From Pocillopora verrucosa (Eukaryota > Cnidaria > Anthozoa > Scleractinia > Pocilloporidae): DNA of 64,000 nt. The stretch spans positions 17,673,831-17,737,830 of the forward strand of contig NC_089325.1 in assembly GCF_036669915.1 (NCBI RefSeq). The letters are read 5' to 3'. Position numbers and translations under genes: made by a program. Each line of letters starts with the position of its first letter. Within the stretch, counting starts at the first letter, position 1. Below are positions 33,657 to 46,500 of the stretch, piece after piece. The notes beneath the pieces are model-generated. The model was not told the DNA's origin. It saw nothing but the letters and a program-made list of their open reading frames with translations, and searched no databases.

Positions 33657-36600
33657 ATGGCGGAGGAGTCTTCGGACGAGGAGCAATATGAAGATCTTAA
33701 CGTTCAAAATGGATACGATGGTGAACTTGAACTGTACCTCAGGGGTGATTCTGAATCAGATACAAGTGACTCGGCAGGTAGTATAATGTTGTGAGGGAAG
33801 TCTCTAAAACGGTGTAACGGGCGAAGTTTGCATAGAATGTAGCAAGGTGCAGAAAGAAGTGTTAATGCAATAGTAAAGAGATTTCGACTAATTTTCTCCT
33901 CAGTGGATATAAAGCCAGTATGGTTTGGGCTACTATCAAGAGGGCTATACGCTCGATTTATAGGAAACTTTTTTGCTTTATCAGGACCAAAGACAATTTG
34001 AACTGACAACAATGTGTACACATGAAATAATTGATGGAGACTCTAGACTGTACTGACGTTAAACTTCGACTTTTGTGACTAGAGTTACTCTGAACAAGAC
34101 ATTCATGAACTCAGCTGTCGTATAGCAAGCATATGAATTTGTATTTCGACATTCTGTCAGTAATGAGTGATTTATCTGACTTACTAAAATATTTAATGTA
34201 TTTTTTTTGTGGTTTTTATTCAGCTGAAATTGTCCAGGATAGTGATGAAGGCGGAGCCCTTAATGAGTGTACAGTGAATTTTGACCAGTCTCTTCCAACT
34301 CGCCATCAAGTGAGCATTAGCCTGCACTCTTTTAACCCTAACATCAGTATGCAATTTCTCCATACTTTTCTCCCTACATTTCCTAAGCTGTCACTAAGAG
34401 GAATTTGTTCAGTAATCATGAGGTGCTTTAGTTAGTGATCACTTTCTTCATTCTCATGAACTTAATGTTTGATTCTAGGATTATTTTGTAAGGAGCAGTT
34501 AGATGCTAGTCACTTTTAGAGGTTAAATGGTTAAAACACAAATTAGTGTATATTTACCAAAGTGTAAGACTTATGACTGGAATCATTAAATCTTGAACAA
34601 TTAAGGTATTTGTCTGTTTTCCTTGCAGTATCTTGGCGAAGAAATGGATGAGTTCAGTGGACGCACATATCATGAGCCTGGTTCACATATCACCCTTCCA
34701 TTACTGATGTTACCTGGTCTTGTTCTGGTCCCTGGACAAACTCTTCCTCTTCACTTATTTCAACCTCAGGTTGGACATACACTTTTAAGAAATATATTCA
34801 TGACTTGAGAGATATACTAGACAAATCTTCACTTTAACATAGGTGAATGGTCAGCTTAACTTAACTCTGTTGCAACTTTTAAGAAACTAACTGACTGACT
34901 TTTACATTACAAGGTAAATGATTTGACCAACTAAACTGCAGCTGTTTTCAATTGAATGTCTAAGTAATACAAGATTGCATTGGTTTTACTCAACTATGCC
35001 CTATGACTGGTCTAGAAAACTCTCTTGACCAACTTCCAATGAATAAAAAACTGCAACCATTAAGATTTGGTTGCTCATGTTTTCCTAAGCATCAAGCAGT
35101 TTCATTCTCTTTAATGAGTTTTAATTGGCTCCCAGTGATATTTTCCTTTGGTCTTTTTAACTTTGGTTTTAGTCTTTCAAAACTATGTTGAAAAGGGCTC
35201 AGAAGGAAATAAAATAATCAGGGAATTTATCTCTCTGATAGCCATTAATTCTCTTTAATGGGTGGGAAGGTGGGACTGCACATCTAGTATTATTTGATTA
35301 CAATTTTTTTGTAAAAAAATATGGATGTATTGACTTTTATTAACTACATATGTAATTGTTCTTAACACCAGTCCGTGTCAATGATGAAAAATATTATAGA
35401 AAAAGACAGAACGTTTGGCATGGTAAATGCAAGGTGAGAGATTTATGCCACAGTCCTCAGAGAACATGTCTTCTTTTCTAATTTATTGCCAATGTTTTTT
35501 TCATAAGTAACTCTTCTGTTGGGAGATTGTATTGCAAGCTCATTTCAGGTTTTAAATGTTATATATTGTTTTATATCTTATCTAGGTCAAATATTTTTAA
35601 CTCTATCGAACATGATTTGAAATGATATTTTGATAAAAATTGTGAAACTGAAAATATGCAAACTTTTCTTTCTTGTTTCCTTTAAAAGCTTTACAGTGAC
35701 TAAAGACAAGAGCTCAAGTTCGTATCTCTTAACAAGCCTCTCATTATTTCATAATATCAATGTTTATTGTTTGATATCATGTTGTCCTCTAGATATGGCA
35801 TTAACCAAAGCCAGCTGCTTGCTGCCATTGGAACCACAGCAGAGATATTCTCCATGAAAGAAGAGTCTGATGCAGGAATTAATACACTGCGTATCAAAGC
35901 TACAGGCCGTCAAAGGTTTCGAATTAAAGAACTGCGTAGGCAAGTGGATGGGTGAGTTACAAGGTCATGCAAGATAGTAACGTGTTTTAGTCAATACCTT
36001 TTAAAGACTTATACTTCTGTAAAGAAACCTCTTATAGTCCTTGTAGCTTAAGTCTCTAAGCTAATAACTCTAACTGATACATGGTAAAAGAGAAGAACAG
36101 TTCCTAAAAGATATAGTCGGCCAACGGTCAACCAACTGTTAGCCGACTGTCAGCCAACCAATGGCCAACTGTGAATCAATGAAATATTGTTCACTTTTAC
36201 CCATGTACAGTTGTTGTACAATATGTAGTACCTGAAAAACAATGGGAAGGCATGAACTGGAATAGGGTCACAACCAGTTGATAACATTTTCGTCACATTT
36301 AGTGTCTTTAGAATGAAGGAGTGAGCTCAAATATTGAAATTTTAACCAAGTTTTGCTTTTTCCTGCCTCAGTATTCTACTGGCCACAGTGCATGTTTTAC
36401 CAGAAGTCAACCTTCCCTCTCATCCTGAGGGTGCACTTTGGTCTTGTTACCACAAGTTTGGTTGCCAGGGAACCACTAGTGGCTACCATGAAAAACCACA
36501 CCAGGTCACCTCCAGAAAAAACAGACTGGGGAAGAATAAGTATCACAAGGTTAGATTTTAAGGAGGCATCAAATTTACTTTGATGAAGTAACACTACTTT

Positions 36601-39600
36601 TTCTTAATTACTTTTCTTAATTTCGTTTTCACCGATCAAGCTGCAGAGTGACAATCTTATGTAGCTATTGATCAATTAGTCCATCTTATGTTTCTCTATA
36701 TGGCAAAAGCTAAGAACCAAGCTTGGTGATCCCTGTGGTTTGTTTGTTTGTTTGTTTTTTTCAAAAGGGACACTGCTTGATATGAGGATTTAGTTCCCCC
36801 TTCTTTTGACGTTCATCTTTTTTAATAAAGTTTTTGTTTTGTGTTCAAAATCTTTCTAAAATCTTTAAGAAATGCTGTCTAGGGTGGTGAAAGTTTCTCT
36901 AATGCAAGAGAGAAGTTAGGTGAACTAGTTATGGCATCAAAAGCAGGACAGTCTATTTAAATGTTTGCTGCAGAGCTATATATATATACATATATGGTAC
37001 CTTATTAAACTTGAATCACTGATCAACTCTATAGGTACCCACCAGTCTAAGTTCATGGCCAAGCTGGGTATATGAGTTGTACAATCCAGTAAGTTATAAA
37101 ATGTTCAATAAAAAATATTAATCAAGGAGAAAACCTTTGGATACTGTCACATGATCAACCTGGCACATTCCAGATCTTCAACAAGATCACCTACAGTTCT
37201 TTTGGGAATGGTGAAAGTAAAGGATAAAACACATGGGTCTTAGCAGTGACTTTTCAAAGACTGAATCATAAAGGTTCTTTTCAATAGAGCTACAACTTTG
37301 AAAATATTTCCATGAAATATGAGAAACTGCTGGTGTCCACAAGCAAGTGTTATGATTTGTAACAGTTTACTGGAAACTGTTTATATTTTGTGGAGTAGAG
37401 GATTTTCCCCAAAATACAACAGCCCATGCATTGTGTACCAATCATTTCTTTCCTGTATACAAAATAGAACCCAAGAACACACTACTTAACAGCAACTTGG
37501 CAGTTTTTAAGGAAACATAATCTCACTACTGTGTCAAATTTAAATTTCTACAGTTTCTTCTGATGGAGCTAATCAAGAAAGAGTTAAAAAGTTGGAGTGA
37601 AACTCTACGTATCGACAACGTTCCTAGATCACCACTAGGTAACAATGATTAAGAACTAGTGCTTCAGTTAGTGTTGCATGATATCATAGGTTATAATCCA
37701 TCAAATCCTTTTTCTTGTATGCCATTGGTCTAAATGCAACCCATAACAAAATATATCCCCAGCATAAACTGGTGAATATCCAAGAATATACCCAAAGTGA
37801 TATTACCCAATTTTTAAACTTTTGTCCAATTCAAAAAAGTCATTGTTTGAAATTCAATTCAAGATGAGAGAACGTTTTGTGGTTGTTACAGAAGTATGGA
37901 CATGTCTGTTTGTTTATAAAATTATACCAGAGAACATTGAAAAATTAACATCTTGCACAGTAAATGGTGAGTTGTTCCTAAGTATTTTTTCTGTGTGATG
38001 CAACTGTATTTGAAGGATAAGAAACGCAATAACCTCAATGCTTTGCAAACAGCTAATGCAGGCATCTTAAAAGAGTGACACTTATTGTTCAAAGTACATG
38101 TAATTGCTTCATAAGATGAAACAGTCGTATATTTTTTTGTGTCTATCATTTTCAGACTTTTCTTTTTGGGTGGCAGCCAATATGCCCTTAGATGATAGCC
38201 TTAGACTTCAAATACTTGGTATCAACTGCCCTACTCAAAGACTACGAAAAGAGCTAGAAATAGTCCGTAAGGTAATTTAAAAGATTCAAACTTTTAAGAG
38301 CAACCTCCTCTTTACTGTTAAACAAAGTATATACTTTACTGTAACATGTGCACCTGTCGTTTTTCGATCCTTCCCCCTTTTTTTCCTGCTGTTTTGTTTA
38401 GGTTTTTCTCTTTTTGTGTGGACCTTGGTATGTAGGACATACGTCAAAGAATACCAGCTTTCCTCACGCCCAGGGATTAAACTGACATTTAAAGTAACGA
38501 GTTCTAATTTTGTTCTGGATCGTTTACTTTTGTTTCGTTGTTATTGGTTTTTATTTACTCGCCTTTAAGTGCCAACGAAGATAAGTTTACGCGAACTCAA
38601 TTACCCTTGGTCTCGTTAGTTAACTGAATGTTTGACATTAGCAAGAAGTAATGGGATCAAAGACCCCATTTTTTTTCTCTTTTTTATTTCGCGCAAGTCC
38701 ATAGGATCGTTTTTCCGGGAACAACGAAGACGGATTGTAAATTTTCGTAAAGTTGAGAATGACTGTTTACTTTTTAAGAGTTTTGTTTGACCCTTATCGA
38801 ATCCAGTTTTTAGAGGTACATAACTCTTCTCAAATAGACGAACCCCTATCTACCATCGATTGATTTCCAATCCTTTTTCAACCGACTGACGGACGACTGA
38901 CGTCACACCCACTACCCCACTTGTCTTACAGTGTAGCGTGTTGTGCTGTCGTAGTTGTGATACCAAGATCGTGGAAAAAAGTGATTTGTTCAGGTGAGGC
39001 GTCATCTGGTGAGTTAAGACCATTCTAAGTGAATATTGTGTTATTTATTTTTGGTAGAATTGTTTAAAATGATGATTTTCAGAGTTCCATGAAACTTTCC
39101 TCTGTAATATTGCTCCAAATCGACGGAAAGCTAGAAAGCAGCGCACATATTTGCCTTGTGAGAACTTTTCGGCCTTTTTTGTGATTTATACGGTTGTTGT
39201 AAATGAATTTTAGGTATATTCAAGAACGTTTGTCCTCAAAGTACCCATTTTTTTCTATATCTCGGCTACCGCTACATATCATTGCGCATACGAAGGAGAG
39301 AACCCGATAAATACACCTGAGAGCGTGTCTTTCCTTAATTCATTTTTACTCTGGTCTCTCAATGATTAGTTGTAGCATGACAATGCCACACTGCAACAGG
39401 GTTAAAAGTTATGTCCAAATGTTATCCCGCATCTGGCTGTTTTTAACTCCGTTAAACGTTAAATCATAGTTCAATTAACTCTCCAGTATTTTTATGTTAT
39501 TTTTCAGCATGTCCTTGGATGGTCCGTTGGGTGCTTATGTGAATCCAAATGGCTGGGTGCACGAGACGCTCACATTTTACCGAGCCTCCGGCATCAGACT

Positions 39601-40226
39601 TAGAGGAAAACCCACCGCACAGAACAGCTGGTTTCCAGGGTAAGTCGGTATCTCCCCCACCCACCCCTGCTAAATGCTGCTAACCTTGTTAGAAGTAACC
39701 TTTGCGTAATTTTCTCTTGTTCTGTGTATTTTTTTATGGGGTTTTTCTGTTAGTTTAGCTTTCTTGCAAATCTAATTTATCTCGGTAAGGGAGTGACCTC
39801 ACAAAGCGGAGCTGAGTGTAAAACCAACATGCGAGATAAACATGGATACTGAAAGTCAGTTAGATGCTGGTAATTGAAGAAATGTACAGTGTGAAAGAGA
39901 ACCTGACATTCTGGGAGAGAAATTGACTGAATGTGTAAAATCGAGTCAGATTACAAGCAGAGCGAGTTAAGTGTACACTACTTGCAGATTAGATTTTTGA
40001 GTTTTTTTTTTCTTCTAGGTATGCTTGGACTATAGCTGAATGTGCCCAATGCGCTGATCACTTAGGATGGCGTTTCACTGCGGTCAAAAAGGGTCTGTCG
40101 CCCAGTAAGTTTTGGGGACTAACCCGAGCGTCTCTGCGTCCCACCTTAAAATACGACGAGCAAGAAGAAACGTCGGGAAAGTATACAAGGGCGTCATCCT
40201 CCTCATCCACCTCTTCGTCCCCATAG
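33657..40226 (+). CDS. CRBN: Cereblon, substrate receptor of CRL4 ubiquitin ligase
   Basis: Twelve exons join in phase to 467 residues (human 442): 33657-33777, 34224-34309, 34629-34769, 35372-35433, 35793-35951, 36372-36549, 37035-37088, 37554-37638, 38156-38271, 38932-38993, 39508-39639 and 40019-40226. An acidic N-terminus leads to a Lon-like domain ([46 protein letters not shown]). A helical DDB1-binding part follows ([32 protein letters not shown]), then the CULT domain: zinc pairs CRSC (340/343) and CAQC (407/410), [17 protein letters not shown] and [13 protein letters not shown]. The ligand pocket tryptophans W396, W402 and W416 (human 380/386/400) are all kept. Human V388 is Ile here, and E377/H378 are Gln/Asn. 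The C-terminal tail is Ser-rich and longer than in vertebrates. Confidence 0.95.
34332..34534. mobile_element. TTAA-type MITE, family A copy 2 (reverse), in CRBN intron 2
   Basis: Reads TTAACCCTAACATCAGTATG at the left and agatgctagtcacttttaga, then GGTTAAATGGTTAA at the right. It is the reverse complement arrangement of the copies at 28997 and 41829. TTAA is present at both ends. Confidence 0.7.
36115..36172. repeat. Short gccaac/agccgac repeat cluster in CRBN intron 5
   Basis: Alternating variants of ggccaac, gtcaacc and agccgactgt in both orientations form an imperfect palindromic, low-complexity block of about 60 bp. Confidence 0.5.
36739..36762 (+). repeat. (GTTT)n microsatellite
   Basis: About five units of gttt in CRBN intron 6. 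Confidence 0.7.
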
Positions 40227-41828
40227 AGACCCGTGCAGTGCAGCTAAAAGTAGCTCAAAATACTGGAAACCCCAGCTTTGAAAACCTTGGACCCTGTCTT
40301 GGCTCGTTGTTGTAGAGAGGATATCAAGTTTTCTAACTTGTGAGGGGTTAGAAAACTGTGAATGTCAATGCACTTCTTTAGAAGGGTTCCAGATAATGTA
40401 CCTCCATACGTCGATAATTCATGTGGATTGAGTGAAAGACAAAAAATTTGTCAACGATAGCTATGACCGCACAACACTTTGAAAATGTAGAACAAAAGTT
40501 TGATGTTATATTGTAGAAGACTGAACTTTCTCTGTTTTGATAAAAATTGTATCAAACATGGACGAGGGATCAGTTGTATCCGCCACAAGGTTCTTTGTTA
40601 GTTTAAGCTCTAAACACGCGTACACAATGTATCGTTATAGTTAGCAAAGCGCTCTTTACACCTTCGATACGTAAATGAAGTCGCAATTACCCAATAATTT
40701 TAGAGGACGCGGTGTACGTCTAGAATAGGGCTGTCTGAGAGCCTTAATCAGCGTTGCTGTATGTCGAGAGAAATTCTAATTTCTCTCAGCGTAGTGTTCT
40801 GAGTGAGAAAAATCAGAGCAGGGAAGGGAATACGGGAAGGCAGAGGAAATTGAGGCGCTTTGACGGTTAATGTTATAAGAGTTATAAGTAAGGCCAACTT
40901 GACTGGCGGTAATAAGAAGAACAGTGAAACGTGCATAGTTAGGATTCATTGTTGACTGAGGAAGCATGAGTTGTGCTACTTCTAATGAAAAAGGAGGCGG
41001 CGATATAATTTTTTTTCAGTAAAAACCAGTAAGCCTTGCGGTCGTATTGATACAAAGATTAGATGGAATTCTCTCGTATGTAGTTTAAATGAGAAATGGC
41101 GTAATACGCAAGTTCGCATAACAAATGTCTTCGACGAGAGAAACGAGAAATGAAGCTTTTTCACCTGTAATGGTGTTTGATGATTTTAATTCGTTTTTTT
41201 TTTGTCACGAATCTTCTATCGACACCCACATTGACACAAATCAGTTGATTTTACTATCACAAGCAAGAACACAGAAGACAAAGAAAAGTGTAGCGGACGG
41301 CCATTTAACATCCTCAAAAGAAGTTGAAAAAATGGGGCATGTCATGGACATTTGCGAGACTGACTCAGTAAAAAAAATTGCATGTTGATCAAAATGTATT
41401 TTGATTTGTACAGAAAAGGAAAATGTTTTGCTGGAAGGAAACGAGTTGAAAGATTTAGAAGCGAAGTGATTAAGGTGGGGACAAATTTGGTTTACTAAAG
41501 GGGCGAATTCGCAAAGGTGGCACGGGGGCGAACCTGCAGTGGGGAGAATCCTCCAGATACCCCTTCTACCCGGTGGTCTTGGAGATCCTCAGCAAATAAA
41601 AACCGTTGCGATGAAAAGATCACTATTTCGGCAGCAGTGGCGATCATGTGGAAACCAGGTTTAACCAAAAATAGCGTTAGAAATATCCTGAAAAGCATAA
41701 AAAGTTTGTCAAATCGTCTTATGTATCCCAGAAACTCCCTAGCATGTGGAAACCAAATCAATCATTACGATCGCTGGCCGCGTTTTTCGACATTTTCGGC
41801 AATCAACGCAACTGGGAGGAATCTAGGC
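40227..41828. other. CRBN 3'UTR and intergenic DNA
   Basis: No coding exons recognised. Short chance frames occur on both strands (for example 41125-41388), with a T-rich run near 41195. No canonical AATAAA was found close to the CRBN stop. Confidence 0.35.
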
Positions 41829-42035
41829 TTAACTCCGAAAACCCTAAGAGTGAATAACATCTAATTTCTCCTAACAATATCACCCTTGAATTAAATATCG
41901 AGATCACGAGAATGAAGGAAATAATTGCTAAGCTCCTGACTGTTCAAAAAAAATTTGTCCTTTTCATTCTCGTAAGGAATGGTAAGAGAACAGCATGGAG
42001 AAAGTGCATGCTGATGTTAGGGTGTAAAGGGTTAC
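41829..42035. mobile_element. TTAA-type MITE, family A copy 3
   Basis: Starts TTAACTCCGAAAACCC, then taagagtgaataacatc and taatttctcc; ends gcatgctgatgttagg, then GTGTAAAGGGTTAC. Same order of blocks and same orientation as the copy at 28997. The right TTAA has decayed to TTAC. Confidence 0.7.
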
Positions 42036-43550
42036 ATGAAACGGAGCCAAATTTTTAAAGAGCCAAAGCTGACGTAGAGTAGGATTTATTTCGTGGAAAG
42101 CGCTATTGCGCTGACTAACGGGGGAAGTTGTTCCGCTGCCTAGAAGGGGGAGATACTTTAGTTCCCGCAACCGTGAGTAAGAATTTCTGTTCCACGCGTT
42201 TTTTTCTGTTCTTTTAATCCCTACATTATCATGTTCTAGTAAGTCTTGAGACAGAGGTCAAGTCTTTCAGAATTATTTGTCACTTCCGGGATATGTATTC
42301 CACCTAAAAATAAAATTCGTCCTCTTTTCTCGCAGTGAAACTTCAGTACAAAAAAGAAATTCTCTAGGACACGCGAAGTTGCTGGAGTATGATGCTTCCA
42401 TCATCACAATTTTATTTCAAGCGCTCAGAGCCATAGAAATGCATCGAGTGAACGTTTTATCGGTACAAAATACTACTATATACAAATCATCTATTTAAGT
42501 TCATAAAAATAGCAGTATGTGTAACATACAACTTGCAATTCTTAAAACATCGGGTTGTTACAAGATCAGTCCAACAGGCGACGTTGCGATGAACCACCGT
42601 CAAAGAAATTCATCCCGTCGCTGGTCAAAATGTTATCCAAGATAGTGTCAAATGCGTGTTCCTCTCCTTTGTAGCGAACTAGGAATGTTTTACTACTAAC
42701 GAAAACTCCTGCTGTTCAAGATAAGTAACGAGAATTTGCCGTTACCAACTAAACATTGCTTCAACCGCTATGGTGGCTCCACAGTTTCTCTAGAAGCTAA
42801 TTTCTTCATTATTTCAAGCTCTTAGTATTTTTATTATTTTGTCCCTTTTCTTTATGAACTGCACTGATTAGGTAGAAATGAGGGGTGTTTCATTAAGAGG
42901 CATCCACCCTTCTATGATACCTGCCTTAGCGCGCCTTCCAAATCTGCTATTTAGTCTGTCTACTCATCCTTCTCCTTCTTAGCTCAGAAATTATCACGGA
43001 GACTCCTCCCAGTTAAATAATATATTCTTGAAGAATTTACGTAATCTCCTATCGTGATTAATCTCTTAAATCCCATGGCCTGCACGAGATTTTCTAGTTT
43101 ATCAAACGTACGAGGAGATTATAAACTATTTAACTCCCTCAAGTATCTATTCTTAAATTAATAATGTGAGTCCAATTTTTTTTTCCTGCGGTGAAAGTAA
43201 ACTTTTCTCGATTTACAAAGTTTCTTTTAAGCTTTTTATTTCGAGTCTTTCAGAGTATGAAATATGTGAGCGAAAAAAAAAACACCACTGAAGAACGAGG
43301 GTAAGACCTGTGATACGCCAGTGTGACGCACGAGGACCTCTTTTTTACAAATGTCCGGTTATAGAGAGCAAACACGGTAAAAGTCGTCTACAAGAGTGAT
43401 CAACTTTGGTGTTTTTCTTTTGCATACTGTTTTTTCCTTCCGCTTGGTTTGTTCCAGTTTGAAGCATTTTTTGTGAGATCTTTAAGATCAGCAACTGAAC
43501 GTGACTTGAGAAATGTTCTCTGCTAAATTATTATTTTCTTCCCCGTTCCG
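42036..43550. other. Intergenic, nothing called
   Basis: No coding signal. A weak inverted repeat around gttaaat at 43012 and atttaac ending at 43134 encloses about 120 bp with several aatctc/gagatt motifs; it may be a decayed small palindromic element. Confidence 0.3.
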
Positions 43551-46500
43551 TCATACGTCGACGTGGTCAGTTGTTCGTGAATATCGATAGGGATACATAC
43601 TATTGTTTTTCATAGACTGTGACGGGCTCATACTAGAACTCGACCCAGCTGAATATCTGTTGATCATCCTTATCGACTCTCTAACGTCTCTAAGCTCGGT
43701 CTTCATTTTCCGATAAATTTGATCGAGTGAATTCTCAAGCGATTCTACTTTTCCTTGTAGAGCGTCTGCAGGCAAATCTCCTCTGTCAATTGGATCACTT
43801 TCTAACCGTGACCGACAAGTAGGGTGCGTGACCCGACCATTTTCAGTAAGCTCGTTCAGTTTTGCATGTGACGTCTGATTGTCATGACCGTATGTTAATG
43901 AGAGGTGTTGGAGATGTCCCGGATGGGTGTGGCTCGTGTCAGAGTATGTGCGTCTTGACGTGGCTGGGGATTCTTTAGTTTGCCCAGTGTTTGAAGGCCG
44001 CCACGAGTCTACAAATACTGCCTGTATTTTTCTGTTTTTGTCCCGTAGGGTTGGCTGATCGGATTGTTCTCCCTGCAAATCGCAAAAACAAAGGTTATCA
44101 GAAAACACTACATCCTCATGTAGTAAGTATTTCTTATTCCTGGTCATCACGTTTTTGCCAATAATAAAATGCGCGTGTATATAAATGCAGGTTTAGCCTT
44201 TTGTGTCCTAAAAGTTTGTTAACTTACTTCTAAGATAGTCGGCGGAGATCCAATGCTTTTCAATGAGTTTCTGCTGGTGCGCCGTCCGACATTTTGCTTC
44301 TGGAGAAAATTTTCAACGTTCCCGATACTTCTTGACACGTCAGTCAGCAACATGGCAATGTCGTCAGCCAAGAAGAACTTCTTCCAGTAATCATCTGTTA
44401 ATAGTTTGACAGAAAAAGTATAGAGTGATTATTGGACTCCTAAAAGTCATGCGTGTAACAAGAAGGAAACTGCTACTTGGCCAGGATTCTATTGGCGTTC
44501 ATTCCAGCCAGCAAACACCCCTTTAAGCAGAAGTTACTGAGTCACGGTACCCGCCTCATATGAACCCTAAATTTATAATATTCGAGGATAGAGAACCTTT
44601 TATGGACCTGAGACTTCATCCTGACGAGATGTATTCTTGATCACACTTTAAACTCCCTTCAAGAGAGGATAACTCATGCCCCTTGGCTAGCCCTAAGTAT
44701 TTTTTATTATGTTTCTCTTCGGTGGGGTACACTATTAAGAGTATGAGGTTTATAAATTGGCGATGAAAAAAAAAAAGGGTTCACCAATAATTAATGGAAA
44801 TATCCTGATAGCATAATCCTGCGTCATGTTCAAACCCCCCCCCCCTCCCCCCACCACCAGGAATCGAATTCTCTGTGATAATGGAAACACCTCTTGTGCT
44901 CAGTGGGTCAACAGCGAAAATGTGCCATGTGTAGTATGTTCTCTTTGCTTATTCTGTCATCACACCAACTGCAGCGGACCTAGAAGCAGTTAAACTGTTA
45001 GTTAACCGCATGTCTCTTTCTGTCCTAGAGACGGCAGACATGTTTCTGTTTGAATTCTCTTGAGGACATAGTGATGTGAGACTTATCCACAATCTGTATA
45101 GCGTATGATTTGAAACTTAACTTTAGTCTACGTTTGGCAAGTGAAGTCCCTTCCCTCCCCTCTCCCCTTAGCTATCATACATACCTCGTGACCAGCTTTT
45201 CCTTGCGATCCTCCACCGCCGCACGCTTTCCGCTAGTTTGTGTTGAAACATTCTGAGTTTTTCAGATTTGAACCAGTCTCCCATCACGAGGGGTTCTGTA
45301 TTCTCCTGTATAAAGCGATGTAGTCTCCATGTGTTCTGGATGCATGTGGCTGCAAGATTCTTTTTTCCCGAATGATGATCTATGAAAAAGATAAATGCTC
45401 ATAATAAACGATGCGTGGAGAAGACAGAGTTTGAGATCCACCTTCAGCGATGAACTAAGGGCCTCATAATCTGTTTCACTTTTGCGTGACTTCGCCCCGA
45501 TATTTTTAGCCTTGGGTGACGAAAAAGCGCTGCCTTAATCAACACGTTGAACTCTAAATTATTACGGTGCGATGGTCTGCTTACTCTGACAGAGGAAGAT
45601 TTCCAATAAATTGCTTACACTAATACAAAGTTCAACCGTTTTAGTAAGATAGAGTTAGCTCGATTCGGATCCGGTTTCTCTCTAATCTCAAAACTGAACA
45701 AAAGTGACATATTGAACAGGTACAATGATACTGCAAAACAAATGGGGGATAAAAATGAGAGTGCATTAATTTACCTGCATTCTCCATGGTCGCTAGTATT
45801 CTTTTCTCCTGTTGTTTAAGTTGAAGTGATTCGTGTACGACACTTATGAATAACGCCATGAGGAATATTCCCAACACTGACGCAAAACCAACAAACGCGC
45901 GGGCTAAGATAGCTTTGGGAACCACATCACCAAACCCAAGCGTTGTCATGGTGACCACAAGCATCCAGACAGTGTCCTGGCCAAATATTTTAAAAGAGGT
46001 TAAAACATAATGAAGAACATGCAATACAATTCGAGAATTTGTTTGATACCAAGATTAAACCTGAAATTAAAAAAGGAAAAAAATACAATATTCTAGATTA
46101 TCGCTAAGACTTTCCAATTGTCCTTTAACATGCGTTAAAGCGTTCGTTTTGCCTGAATTTTCTTTGCCCCCCGGTCCCCCCTCCCCCATCAACCAACTCT
46201 GATAATGACTTCCTCTAAGTTAATTGAAGCATCAGCATCTGCGTCCCAGAAGATTCCTATTAAATCATACAGAGTTTTTGTGGTAAGAAAGGCAAAGATA
46301 GCGTCAGGAATCAATGGGGGAGGGGGAATGGGGAGGAAACAGTGTAGCAAAATAAGCTAGGTGCAGCTAGACAATGAACTCACAAATATTACAGATCAAA
46401 CTTAGATTCGCTTATTCCCGGAATCTTACTCAACTGAACGGTTAACCAGTGTAGCTAAGAATATTTTTTTCATATTTATGCTGAGAAGTAAATATTTGTG

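Noticed and set aside
43012-43134. Palindromic mini-element with gttaaat ends
   Set aside because: The inverted match is only about 9-11 bases with no clear target duplication; mentioned as a weak note in the intergenic entry only.
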